From contig NZ_CP059564.1 in the NCBI RefSeq assembly GCF_014054525.1, positions 1,622,357 through 1,686,356 of the forward strand: 64,000 bases of DNA, written 5' to 3'. The notes beneath the pieces were generated by a model. The model had not been told where the DNA came from and ran no database searches. It worked only from the letters and a program-made list of their open reading frames with translations. The position numbers and the translations under genes were made by a program. Every line of letters begins with the position of its first letter. Within the stretch, counting starts at the first letter, position 1. Of the stretch, positions 25,960 through 34,216 are shown one piece after another. The stretch comes from Alysiella filiformis (GTDB taxonomy: Bacteria; Pseudomonadota; Gammaproteobacteria; Burkholderiales; Neisseriaceae).

Positions 25960-27555
25960 TTATTTTTTGACTTCCGAGGCGGCGGCTTTCATTTCATCAT
26001 CGGCTTCAATTTGTGCCAACAAATCTTCATCACTTTGAATGGTAAAGACTTTGCCATTCAGTTTGATTTCATTGTTTTGCACCGCCACATTGGTTTGAAT
26101 GGCATCGTTGTTTTGGGTCAAATAGCCTTCGCCAGCCATATTGTCCACCATGCCGCCTATCATCAAGCGTATGGTGTCGTCCACGTCTTTTTGGGCGGCT
26201 TCGTCCATTTTGGCTTCTTGATTCTCGGGATTATTGGATGCGCTAAACAAACCACGCGCTTGGCTGATGGCAAATTGCTCAATCAGGGCTTTGGAAACGT
26301 CAAAGTCCATATTGGCGTTCATTTTTTTCAATAAAACGCCAAAATCGTTCAAATCGGCTGCCTGAACGCCATTGAAACCAATTTGTCCTTTGGTTTTCAC
26401 ATGACCCGATGGCGCAACAAAATCAAATTGATTGATTTTGAAAACGGGATTGTTGGTAAACAAGCCCACACCCTCTTTGCGAACCACGTCCAAAATGGCT
26501 TCTTGCATTTTTTCGTCATCAACCTGTTTGGCAGACAATTCAGCCCAGCTTTTTTTGATGGCTGCCAAGCTCTTGCTTTCCAAATGTTCGGCAGCAATGT
26601 CTATGGCAAGTGGGCCGTAGGCATTGTCGCCATATTGCAATTTTTCAAAAGCAAAACGCCCTTGGCTGTTGATGAAACCGTCTTTTTCATCGGTTTGGGT
26701 GGTGTAGCTCAAATTGTTTACCGACAAATTGGACGGCGCAATGCTGCCTGTGGGATTGATGAACGCGCCAATTTGCAAATCGGTAACGGTATTGACCAAT
26801 TCATTCAGGCGAATGTTGTAATCAATGCTTTCTTTCCAAGCCACATTGAATTTGCCCAATTTGGTTTCCGATGAACCCAAGCTGATGTTGTGGCTGCCTG
26901 AATGGGTTTTGCTGTTGATTTGCACATTTTCTATGCTGATTTCGCCTTTGTCTGCCAAAATCGCTTTTAAGTGGGGAATGTCAAATTGATTGGTGTAGGC
27001 TTGAAAACCTGCCTCATAATCCATGTGGGCTTGCATGCCTTGCCAATTCAATTTAATGCCCGACAATTCTTCATAGTCAAATTTGGCAACCTGCATTTCC
27101 AACTTACCATTGCCGTTTAAGCCTATGGTGTTGGTCATGCTTACGGGCGTTTGGTCGCCAAAAAAGCGCGCCAACACTTTTTGCACTTCGGGGTCGTATT
27201 GAAATTCGGTGCGAACCACAGCGCGAACGGGCGTGAAACCATCGGCAAACAAACCATGTTGCACATGATTGACCATGGTAATGGGTTTATCCAACACGGT
27301 TTTGATGTTGGCAGGCAGGTGTTTGGACAAATTGTTCAACACGCTGGGTTTGAAACGCACAACGGTGGTTTCGGTTGCGCTGAACCAGCCACGGTCGTAG
27401 GTGTGATTGTCAATTTCTAGGAAAAAGGTATCGGCTAAAATGCGATGTTGTTCATTTAGGCTTTGTTCGGCTTTCATGCCCAAATAGTAAGGTGTGCCAA
27501 AAAACAATGCGAGTGTGGTGCTGGCAATCGCACCGATTAAAATTTTTTTATTCAT
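25960..27555 (-). CDS. DUF945 (YdgA-like) protein
   Basis: A 531-residue protein starting MNKKILIGAIASTTLALFFG, a single N-terminal membrane anchor, followed by a long periplasmic domain rich in beta structure. The segment DNHTYDRGWFSATETTVV is the DUF945 signature (xxYxRGWFsS). Start 27555 was chosen because the membrane anchor begins there and GGAAATAGG precedes it; the frame extends to 27630 with unlikely residues. Function unknown; some E. coli DUF945 proteins are membrane-linked. Single gene between hairpins. Confidence 0.85.
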   Translation of the reverse strand: MNKKILIGAIASTTLALFFGTPYYLGMKAEQSLNEQHRILADTFFLEIDNHTYDRGWFSATETTVVRFKPSVLNNLSKHLPANIKTVLDKPITMVNHVQHGLFADGFTPVRAVVRTEFQYDPEVQKVLARFFGDQTPVSMTNTIGLNGNGKLEMQVAKFDYEELSGIKLNWQGMQAHMDYEAGFQAYTNQFDIPHLKAILADKGEISIENVQINSKTHSGSHNISLGSSETKLGKFNVAWKESIDYNIRLNELVNTVTDLQIGAFINPTGSIAPSNLSVNNLSYTTQTDEKDGFINSQGRFAFEKLQYGDNAYGPLAIDIAAEHLESKSLAAIKKSWAELSAKQVDDEKMQEAILDVVRKEGVGLFTNNPVFKINQFDFVAPSGHVKTKGQIGFNGVQAADLNDFGVLLKKMNANMDFDVSKALIEQFAISQARGLFSASNNPENQEAKMDEAAQKDVDDTIRLMIGGMVDNMAGEGYLTQNNDAIQTNVAVQNNEIKLNGKVFTIQSDEDLLAQIEADDEMKAAASEVKK

Positions 27556-27714
27556 CCTATTTCCTTTTCGGTGGGTTTGATTTGGTAGAGGCATCACCTC
27601 GTCCAAATCAGGGCAACATATATGGCGCAAGGCGATATTTTATGTGCCGCCCTGTGTGTTGAACATGTTGTTTGTTATGGGTCGTAAAAATTTTGTATCA
27701 TAACATAAATTGCG

Positions 27715-27753
27715 AAAAAGCTGCCTGAAAATGGCTTTCAGGCAGCTTTTTTT
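27715..27753 (-). terminator. Bidirectional terminator (inverted DUS) after erpA
   Basis: AAAAAGCTGCCTGAAA (27715-27730) pairs with TTTCAGGCAGCTTTTT (27736-27751), and T runs exit on both strands. It ends leftward erpA transcription. Confidence 0.82.
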
Positions 27754-27770
27754 GCATAAACAATGCGATT

Positions 27771-28109
27771 TTATACCGAGAATGATGAGCCACAACCACA
27801 AGTGGTGGTGGCATTGGGATTGCGAATCACAAATTGTGAGCCGTGTAAACTTTCGGTGTAGTCAATTTCAGCACCAATCAGGTATTGGTAGCTCATGGGG
27901 TCCACCAAAAATTTCAAGCCGTTTTTCACGATTTCAAAATCGTCATCGTTTTTGATTTCGTCAAAGGTAAAGCCATATTGGAAACCCGAGCAACCGCCAC
28001 CGTTTACAAACACGCGCAACATCAAATCGGGGTTGTTTTCTTCGGCGATTAAGTCGGCAACTTTTTCGCAGCACGCTTCGGTAAAAATGATTGGGTTTTC
28101 GTCAGACAT
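27771..28109 (-). CDS. erpA: Iron-sulfur cluster insertion protein ErpA
   Basis: A 112-residue A-type carrier. The three cluster-binding cysteines are in [13 protein letters not shown] and [12 protein letters not shown] (CxnCGC). Start 28109 ([20 protein letters not shown]) fits the family; the frame extends to 28157. ErpA passes Fe-S clusters to client enzymes, in this window plausibly AcnB, serine dehydratase or others. Monocistronic by its terminator. Confidence 0.92.
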   Translation of the reverse strand: MSDENPIIFTEACCEKVADLIAEENNPDLMLRVFVNGGGCSGFQYGFTFDEIKNDDDFEIVKNGLKFLVDPMSYQYLIGAEIDYTESLHGSQFVIRNPNATTTCGCGSSFSV

Positions 28110-28223
28110 GATGATTTTCCTTATAAAATACATTTGGGTGGGTGCAATGTGGGGCACACCTTGGTTTTATTCAAGAGAGTGTACGCTTTTTTTGTCTGTT
28201 TGCCTACATTTTGGTTTTCAGGC

Positions 28224-28334
28224 TGAAACCTTTGCAAAACGCCTAAAATTTGATTTTTCAAAATTTCAATATATTGGATTTTAATAAATTTATTTTTCAA
28301 AAAAGTTCAAAAAATAGGGTTTGCAAAGGTTTCA
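28224..28334. mobile_element. Short MITE-like element, copy A4
   Basis: TGAAACCTTTGCAAAAC (28224-28240) and GTTTGCAAAGGTTTCA (28319-28334) enclose 78 AT-rich bases without the usual CAGATATGAAATCTG hairpins. It may be an internal-deletion form. The remaining part of the gap 28110-28436 has a palindromic DUS (28331-28347) and a GGCTTACTTTTTTAAAAAG hairpin (28384-28402). Confidence 0.65.
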
Positions 28335-28436
28335 GGCTGCCTGAAATATTTTTTGGCAAGAAACCGTTCAGCATTAAGGTATTTGGCTTACTTTTTTAAA
28401 AAGTCAGTCGCCGAAGGCAAAATCCATTTTTTCAGT

Positions 28437-29033
28437 TTAGTGAAAGGCAGCCTGAATTTTTGCCAGCAATTCGCGCAAAGCCATGGCGCGGTGGCTGATG
28501 GCATTTTTGTGTTCGGGCGACATTTGCGCGGCGGTGCAATGGTGTTGGGGCAAATAAAAATGCGGGTCGTAGCCAAAGCCGTGTTCGCCTGCGGCTTGGT
28601 GTTGCCATTGTCCGTGCCAAATGCCTTCGGCGATGATGGGTTGGGGGTCGTTTTCGTGGCGCACCAGCACCAAAACGCAAACATAATAACAAGATAAATC
28701 AGTGTGTTGAGCCAGTTGTGCGCTGACTTTGGCGTTGTTGGCGGCATCGGATTTGGGTTCGCCAGCAAATCGGGCAGACAACACCCCTGGTGCGCCACCC
28801 AGCGCATTCACGCAAATGCCACTGTCGTCTGCCAAAGCAGGCAAACCGCTATGGCGACTGGTGTGGCGGGCTTTGGCAAGCGCGTTTTCCACAAATGTGG
28901 GGTGGGGTTCGGGGCATTCGGGGATGTTGAAAGCGGATTGTGGCACGATTTCAAGGTGTTGCGCGGCAAATAAATCGGTAAATTCGCGCAATTTGCCTGC
29001 GTTGTTGCTGGCAAGGACGATTTTTTGAAACAT
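28437..29033 (-). CDS. rdgB: dITP/XTP pyrophosphatase (HAM1/RdgB)
   Basis: A 198-residue protein beginning MFQKIVLASNNAGKLREF, the Ham1 T/SxNxxK substrate motif. Further motifs are PTFVENALAKARH, LADDSGICVNALGGAPGVLS and HGFGYDPHFYLP. It removes deaminated purine triphosphates from the nucleotide pool. Start 29033 begins exactly at the family start; the frame continues to 29078. The C-terminus IQAAFH is partly DUS-encoded. Forms a probable transcript with the small membrane gene and argA upstream. Confidence 0.94.
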   Translation of the reverse strand: MFQKIVLASNNAGKLREFTDLFAAQHLEIVPQSAFNIPECPEPHPTFVENALAKARHTSRHSGLPALADDSGICVNALGGAPGVLSARFAGEPKSDAANNAKVSAQLAQHTDLSCYYVCVLVLVRHENDPQPIIAEGIWHGQWQHQAAGEHGFGYDPHFYLPQHHCTAAQMSPEHKNAISHRAMALRELLAKIQAAFH

Positions 29034-29074
29034 GGTTGTTTTCCTTCTGAAAATGGTTTGGGCGGTTGCCTGAA

Positions 29075-29320
29075 TCAAAGCTCATTGTTTTGATTCATCA
29101 TTTGCCGTTGTGCTTTTTCACGCGCGATGTGGCGAATGTACATCGCCAAGCTGCCAATTTGCCCAAACGCCGCCGCAAATGCAAACAAAAACGCCGCAAT
29201 GCCAAATTGTCGTTCAGGCAGCGTTTTGAGCGACAGCCAATAACTGCCCAGCGCAATCAACGCCACAAACAGCAGCGAAAACAAAATAATCAAAATCAAA
29301 AAAGTTTGGCGTTTACTCAT
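29075..29320 (-). CDS. Small two-helix membrane protein
   Basis: An 81-residue protein with two hydrophobic helices: TFLILIILFSLLFVALIALG (about 6-25) and GIAAFLFAFAAAFGQIGSLA (about 40-59). A basic, glutamine-rich tail follows. It lies between argA (9 bases apart) and rdgB, all on the minus strand, so it is very likely translated. No family recognised. Confidence 0.72.
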   Translation of the reverse strand: MSKRQTFLILIILFSLLFVALIALGSYWLSLKTLPERQFGIAAFLFAFAAAFGQIGSLAMYIRHIAREKAQRQMMNQNNEL

Positions 29321-29329
29321 TGTTTGTTA

Positions 29330-30646
29330 TCAAGTATTTAAATTTAAAATGAAAATTTTGGATTGGCGACCGTTACTTTGGTATTCTGCCAAGCGTTGAG
29401 CGGGCAAATCGGCTGCGCTGGCTGCCTGGAAACCGCGTTCCAAAAACCAATCGGCGGTGTGGGTGGACAGCGCAAACAGGCGTTGTTTGCCCATTTGCCG
29501 TGCGTGTTGCAACACTTTTTCCAGCAGCAATTCGCCAAAGCCGCCATCTCGCGCATCGGGCGACACCACCAAACATGCCAATTCAGCGTCATTTGGGCTG
29601 TCTGAAAAGGTTTTCATTGCCACGCAACCGTAAATTTGGCGGTCGTGTTCCAACGCAAAAAATTCGTGAATGTGTGCCGCCAAATATTCGGGACTGCGTG
29701 GCAGCAAAATGCCGCGCTCTTCCAAAGGCTTAATCAGCGTGATGATGTCGGCGATGTCGCGCTCGTGAGCAGGGCGCACGTTCATAAACGAATCTTGGGC
29801 AATGGACGTGCCAGCACCGTGTCGCGTGAACAATTCGCGCAACAATCCCCCATTTTGGCTGCCTGAAAGGATTTGCACGCGCGAAATGCCCTGTTGCAAA
29901 GCGTGCAATGCCGATGTCAAAATCGCCTGCTCTGAAATGGAAAAATGCTTTTCAGACAGCAAATGATGTGTTTCTTGCGCGGTTAAATTTGCCAATAATT
30001 GCCCATTGGCATGGCGTATGCCGTTTTCTTGGGTCAGAAAAACCAATTTTTCCGCTTGCAAGGCAATCGCCAATTCTGCCGCGACTTCGGGCATGGACAA
30101 AACATGGCTTTGCCCGCCCAATGATGCGGCAATGGGGCTAATCAAAACAATGGCTTGCATTGCAAGTGCGTCTTCAATCGCGGCAGCGTCCACCTTGCGG
30201 ACTTGACCCGCCCATTGCATGTCCACACCGCCGTGTACGCCCAAAGGCTTGGCACTCAAAAAATTGCCATGAATCAAACGCAAACGCGGTGGACGTTGTG
30301 GCGAACGCGCCACACCCAGCGACAAGGCTGCCTGAAAATCAAATTGTATTGCGCCACAAAAGTGTTTGGCAAATTGCAGGGCGTTGTCGTCAATAATACG
30401 GCGTTGCGGATAAATGGCATGATTGCGTTGATTTTGTGGACAAAACCGCGCAATTTGCGTGTCGCAACCGTGTACCAAAACCAAGCGTATGCCCAAAGCC
30501 GCCAGCAAATGAAAATCCGCCGACAAAGCGTTCAGGCTGCCTGAATCAAGCAAATGGCTGGCAATGCCCACCACCAAAGTTTTGCCGCGCAAATAGTGAA
30601 TATAAGGCGCGGCTTCGCGGAATGCGTTTACAAAAGGGTCTGTCAT
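29330..30646 (-). CDS. argA: N-acetylglutamate synthase, ArgA type
   Basis: A 438-residue protein with an N-terminal amino-acid-kinase-like domain (residues 1-280: YIHYLRGKTLVVGIASHLL, LVLVHG) and a C-terminal GNAT acetyltransferase domain (about 295-438: VSPDARDGGFGELLLEKVLQ with the acetyl-CoA loop). This is the classical bacterial NAGS, the first arginine step, normally inhibited by arginine through the kinase-like domain. Upstream 78 bases hold the terminator of the zinc-ribbon gene. Confidence 0.94.
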   Translation of the reverse strand: MTDPFVNAFREAAPYIHYLRGKTLVVGIASHLLDSGSLNALSADFHLLAALGIRLVLVHGCDTQIARFCPQNQRNHAIYPQRRIIDDNALQFAKHFCGAIQFDFQAALSLGVARSPQRPPRLRLIHGNFLSAKPLGVHGGVDMQWAGQVRKVDAAAIEDALAMQAIVLISPIAASLGGQSHVLSMPEVAAELAIALQAEKLVFLTQENGIRHANGQLLANLTAQETHHLLSEKHFSISEQAILTSALHALQQGISRVQILSGSQNGGLLRELFTRHGAGTSIAQDSFMNVRPAHERDIADIITLIKPLEERGILLPRSPEYLAAHIHEFFALEHDRQIYGCVAMKTFSDSPNDAELACLVVSPDARDGGFGELLLEKVLQHARQMGKQRLFALSTHTADWFLERGFQAASAADLPAQRLAEYQSNGRQSKIFILNLNT

Positions 30647-30674
30647 ATTTTTGGGTTGAAAGAAAAGCCAGCCT

Positions 30675-30712
30675 GAAAAAAAGCCCGATTATTTCATGCA
30701 AAACAATCGGGC
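30675..30712 (-). terminator. Intrinsic terminator of the zinc-ribbon gene
   Basis: GCCCGATT (30683-30690) pairs with AATCGGGC (30705-30712). On the minus strand the stem is followed by TTTTTTT (30682 to 30676). Confidence 0.85.
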
Positions 30713-30724
30713 AAACGAAAAAGA

Positions 30725-31438
30725 TTATTGCAACATCAAAACCAAATAAAATAATTGCACAATCAAAGCGATAAGTGCCGCGATGGTGGCGATTGTCCAA
30801 TTCAAATCATTGCCAGATGACACCACAATGGGCGCATTGCTTTTGTTGCCACCAGCGTCAATCACATTGTTGTCGGTGCCATTGTTGTCGCCCACCAAAG
30901 TGAACACCAAGCTGTCGGTGTGAATCGTGATGTTGTTTTGCTGGTCGGGATTGCCCGTGCTGTTCATGGCAAGCGCATTGCCTTGCACCGCAGGTTTGAT
31001 GGACACTTGCGGAATTTGCGCGTTTGCCGAATCCGCATCCAACATATTGAATGCCAATGGTTTTTGACCCACATCGGCAAAGGTGTTGCGGTTTTTGTTT
31101 TCCGCTTTGGGTTCACGATAATTGAGTTTGACCGCGCTTTTGTTTGCGGTTTTGGGTTTGGCTTTTTCCTGTTTGGCGCGATTGCCTGTGGGGAAACCAT
31201 CGGTGGGGAAAATCGGGTCGTTCACACCCACATCAGCAAAAAAGGGGTCGGTTTTGGGGCGCTCTTTTTTGGGGGATTCGGCAGGTGGTGGGGTTTCGGC
31301 TTTTTTCTTTTTTACCAAACGAAAAACGTGTCCACAGTGGTGGCAATCGGCGCGACCGTCTGTTTCACGCAAATGCTGTTCAGACAGGCTCAATGCGGTT
31401 TTGCAGCTTGGGCAAGTTACTTTAATCATTTTAGTCAT
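30725..31438 (-). CDS. Zinc-ribbon (MJ0042-type) membrane protein lacking a DUF3426 tail
   Basis: A 237-residue protein. An N-terminal zinc ribbon has two CxxC pairs (VTCPSCKTAL and ADCHHCGHVFRL). A long, low-complexity, asparagine- and lysine-rich middle follows. The C-terminus is a single membrane helix (WTIATIAALIALIVQLFYLV) ending six residues later. In many beta-proteobacteria a similar ribbon protein next to prmA carries a DUF3426 domain after the helix; here that domain is absent. It starts 18 bases after the prmA stop, on the same strand. Function unknown. Confidence 0.78.
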   Translation of the reverse strand: MTKMIKVTCPSCKTALSLSEQHLRETDGRADCHHCGHVFRLVKKKKAETPPPAESPKKERPKTDPFFADVGVNDPIFPTDGFPTGNRAKQEKAKPKTANKSAVKLNYREPKAENKNRNTFADVGQKPLAFNMLDADSANAQIPQVSIKPAVQGNALAMNSTGNPDQQNNITIHTDSLVFTLVGDNNGTDNNVIDAGGNKSNAPIVVSSGNDLNWTIATIAALIALIVQLFYLVLMLQ

Positions 31439-31456
31439 GGTGTGTGCTTTCTCGTT

Positions 31457-32350
31457 TTAAGCGGCTTTTTTGCGACCACTGATACACGCCCAGCCGTCCA
31501 AAATTTCGGTGGGGGCTAAATCAAACCATTGCGAATAAATCGCGCTCATTTCATCAATTTGCTCTGCCAAAATGCCTGATAAAACAATGCGTCCGCCTTG
31601 TTTGGTGCGGCTTGCCAGCATTTCGCCCAACATACGCAGAGGGTTTGCCAAAATATTGGCAAGCACCACATCGTATTGGGCATCGGGCAGCTCGTTGGGT
31701 TGCACAAAAGTGGCTTGAACGTCATTTTGCAAAGCATTGTCTTTGCTGGCGATGATGGCTTGGGGGTCAATGTCCACGCCTGTGGCGTTTTGTGCGCCCA
31801 ATTTTAAGGCGGCAATCGCCAAAATGCCCGAACCGCAACCATAATCCAACACATTTTCTTTGCCGTTGAGGTTGTTGTCCAGCCATTTCAGGCACAAATG
31901 TGTGGTGGGGTGGCTGCCTGTACCAAATGCCAAACCGGGGTCAAGGCGCAAATTGATGGCATTTTTATTGGGGGTGTCGTGCCAAGTGGGGGTAATCCAC
32001 AGGCGTTCGGAAATTTGAATGGGGTCAAATTGCGATTGGGTTAAGCGCACCCAATCTTGTTCAGCCAGCGTGTCCAATTCATAGGCAAATGTGGGCAGCG
32101 ATAATTGTGAACAGGCAGCCTGAATGCAGCTTGCCACATCAGCTTGCGCGTCAAACAGGGCGACCAAAACGCTTTTTTGCCACATTTGTTGTTGTGGCAT
32201 ATCGGGTTCGCCGAAAATTTCTTCTTCGCCAGCTGTGCCAGCGTAAGCATCTTCAATGGCAACCGACAAAGCACCCAGTTCCATCAGCGATTCAGACAGG
32301 GATTCGGCAAATTGTTCGGATACAGGAATTTTGGCTTGTTGATAGGACAT
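31457..32350 (-). CDS. prmA: Ribosomal protein L11 methyltransferase
   Basis: A 297-residue protein. The N-terminal L11-binding domain starts MSYQQAKIPVSEQFAESLSE. The methyltransferase core has FGTGSHPTTHLCLKWLD, VLDYGCGSGILAIAALKLGA and the NILANPL motif of the PrmA/HemK-like group. It trimethylates L11 using SAM. Start 32350 is preferred to a start at 32365, since family members begin near there. It heads a two-gene unit with the zinc-ribbon gene. Confidence 0.95.
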   Translation of the reverse strand: MSYQQAKIPVSEQFAESLSESLMELGALSVAIEDAYAGTAGEEEIFGEPDMPQQQMWQKSVLVALFDAQADVASCIQAACSQLSLPTFAYELDTLAEQDWVRLTQSQFDPIQISERLWITPTWHDTPNKNAINLRLDPGLAFGTGSHPTTHLCLKWLDNNLNGKENVLDYGCGSGILAIAALKLGAQNATGVDIDPQAIIASKDNALQNDVQATFVQPNELPDAQYDVVLANILANPLRMLGEMLASRTKQGGRIVLSGILAEQIDEMSAIYSQWFDLAPTEILDGWACISGRKKAA

Positions 32351-32487
32351 AGCTGAATGAACCAAATAAATAATCTAAAAGGGCGATAGTTTAACATTTT
32401 TTAAGCCAATTTTAAATGACCGATTGTTTATTGATGTGTTTTTGCGGTGAATTTGGGGCGTGATGTGATGTTTTTGTTTGAAAATAC

Positions 32488-32516
32488 TTGCATTTTGCCA
32501 TGGGCGTGTTTAGAAT
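32488..32516 (+). promoter_or_regulatory. Sigma70-type promoter of rpsT
   Basis: TTGCAT (32488-32493), a 17-base spacer and TAGAAT (32511-32516), 45 bases upstream of the rpsT ATG. An AGGAG ribosome site lies at 32549-32553. Confidence 0.7.
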
Positions 32517-32561
32517 GGCACGTTTTCATTTTCTACCCAAATTTCATCAGGAGTAATACTT

Positions 32562-32825
32562 ATGGCAAATAGCGCACAAGCCCGCAAACGCGCCCGTCAA
32601 TCTTTGAAAGCTCGCGCCCACAACGCCAGCTTGCGTACCGCTTTCCGTACTGCGGTTAAAAAAGTGTTGAAAGCAGTTGAGGCTGGCGACAAAGCAGCAG
32701 CACAAGCCGCTTTCCAACAAAACACCAAAATCATTGACCGCATTGCCGACAAAGGCGTGTTCCACAAAAACAAAGCGGCACGTCATAAAAGCCGTTTGTC
32801 TGCCAAAATCAAAGCAATGGCTTAA
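32562..32825 (+). CDS. rpsT: 30S ribosomal protein S20
   Basis: An 87-residue basic protein starting [20 protein letters not shown], the S20 signature, and ending [18 protein letters not shown]20 binds 16S rRNA early in 30S assembly. It has a clear promoter and its own intrinsic terminator, so it is probably monocistronic with some read-through to the lipoprotein gene. Confidence 0.97.
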   Translation: MANSAQARKRARQSLKARAHNASLRTAFRTAVKKVLKAVEAGDKAAAQAAFQQNTKIIDRIADKGVFHKNKAARHKSRLSAKIKAMA

Positions 32826-32849
32826 TTTGGCGGTTGTTTGATTGACGAA

Positions 32850-32885
32850 TAAAACCTGTTGTCTGTGTGGCAACAGGTTTTATTG
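32850..32885 (+). terminator. Intrinsic terminator of rpsT
   Basis: AAACCTGTTG (32852-32861) pairs with CAACAGGTTT (32871-32880), followed by TATTGTTTTG. Confidence 0.85.
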
Positions 32886-32924
32886 TTTTGGGGGGATTTT
32901 TTGATGTTTCCAAAAGGCATTTTG

Positions 32925-33842
32925 ATGAAATCGTTCAAACAATGCTGGTGTGTGGTTTTTTTGGTGGCGTGTGTGCCTGTGGAAATGGCGGATTTGAATG
33001 AGCCTGCGCCACAAGCACCTGCGGCGGTGAAGTCGCTTACCGCATCTGATGTGTTGGCAATGCAATCACCCGAGCAGTTGGGCTATCGTTTGACCAAAAA
33101 AGTGGCACAAGCTGCGCCAGCCCCAAACACATCACGCCCCAAAAAGGGCAAAGCAGCCCAATCCAACGCGCCAACCGAAAAACGCGATATTCGCTATTTT
33201 GACCGTTTGCGCCGCCCCGAAGTGCGCCCGACCAAAAATGGGTTTTACCGTGAAATCATTGGGAAAACGGGCGATGGGCGTTGGGTGGTGCAGGATTTTT
33301 ATCAAAACAATGATGTGCCATTCACATCGCCTTATATTGCGATTAAGGACGCAAAATTGAAAATTTTTGGCGATGTATCGGCAATAGACAGCCGTGTGGC
33401 ATGGTATGCGCCCGATGGCAGTTTGTTGAAAATGGCGGTGTATGACAAGGGGGTGGAGCAGGGCGAAGTGTGGTTGTTTGCCCACAATCGTTTGTCGGCT
33501 TATGTGCGCGATGATTTGGGGCAAAATCAAGCTGCCAGCGCGGAAAAGGCGGTTTCAGGCAGCCTGAATATGCAATTTTTCTACCCCAACGGCAATTTGA
33601 TGGCAGAGCGGCATTCGCAAAATGGCAACAGCAACATCTTGTTTTATTACGACAATGGCACAGCAATGCTGAAAATTGACGACACCCCCACCCAAAGCAC
33701 GCGCGTGGCATGGGATAAATCGGGCAAAACGGTTGCGCCACACGATATTGCTGCGGATTTGCAGGCGGTGCAAGCGCGGATTCGTGCGGATTTGAAAGCG
33801 ATGAAACGCGAACATGATTTGATGAATGATTTGTTGGATTAG
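32925..33842 (+). CDS. Lipoprotein with MORN/YwqK-like repeats
   Basis: A 305-residue protein. From the ATG at 32925 (AAAAGG upstream) it starts MKSFKQCWCVVFLVACVPVE, a lipoprotein signal with the modified Cys in LVAC. Starts at 32904 and 32859 are possible. Repeated short beta units (VAWYAPDGSLLKMAVYDKGV; MQFFYPNGNLMAERHSQNGN; ILFYYDNGTAMLKID) resemble MORN/YwqK-type repeats. Function unknown. Its stop codon TAG (33840-33842) lies inside the left end of the MITE that follows, so the original C-terminus may have been altered by that insertion. Confidence 0.75.
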   Translation: MKSFKQCWCVVFLVACVPVEMADLNEPAPQAPAAVKSLTASDVLAMQSPEQLGYRLTKKVAQAAPAPNTSRPKKGKAAQSNAPTEKRDIRYFDRLRRPEVRPTKNGFYREIIGKTGDGRWVVQDFYQNNDVPFTSPYIAIKDAKLKIFGDVSAIDSRVAWYAPDGSLLKMAVYDKGVEQGEVWLFAHNRLSAYVRDDLGQNQAASAEKAVSGSLNMQFFYPNGNLMAERHSQNGNSNILFYYDNGTAMLKIDDTPTQSTRVAWDKSGKTVAPHDIAADLQAVQARIRADLKAMKREHDLMNDLLD

Positions 33843-34024
33843 GGGCTAATGACAATTCGTTTGACAATTCGTTTCGCGATTGTTTTTTCATCAAAATCGC
33901 CAACTTCTGCGTCAAAAATACGCGCCAATGGGTGGTATTGACTCGCATTTTTTCCTTGAATTTGACAGCGAAGCGGTGTTTGCCTGAAAAACCAACTTCG
34001 CGCCCAAATTGTCATTAGCCCCTA
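33840..34024. mobile_element. 185-base MITE with perfect 18-base ends TAGGGGCTAATGACAATT
   Basis: TAGGGGCTAATGACAATT (33840-33857) is exactly inverted at 34007-34024. The interior has no gene but a short tandem GACAATTCGTTT pair at 33851-33873 and many TTCG/GCG patches. No transposase with such ends is in the window. The left end supplies the stop codon of the preceding gene. Confidence 0.72.
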
Positions 34025-34034
34025 GGATTCAGGT

Positions 34035-34191
34035 TGAAACCTTTACAAAAATCGGTTCGTAGGGGCAGATTTCATATCTGCCCTGTTTAGATGTGCAAAA
34101 ATTTTTACTTTTGGAACGCCATGTAGGGTGCAACTTGTTGCAACAAGTCCATGTTTTTTCAGGAAAATGGTGCAACAGGTTGAACCCTACA
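34035..34191. repeat. Degenerate TGAAACCTTTGCAAAAC-type repeat with GGGTGCAACTTGTTGC hairpin unit
   Basis: TGAAACCTTTACAAAAA (34035-34051), a GGGCAGATTTCATATCTGCCC palindrome in two halves near 34059-34083, then a second copy of the TGTAGGGTGCAACTTGTTGC inverted-repeat unit (34122-34191; left arm partly deleted). No right MITE end was found before the VWA gene at 34217. Together with the preceding MITE it fills the 374-base gap. Confidence 0.6.
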
Positions 34192-34216
34192 CTTGTTCTA
34201 TTTTGAGACGAATTGA

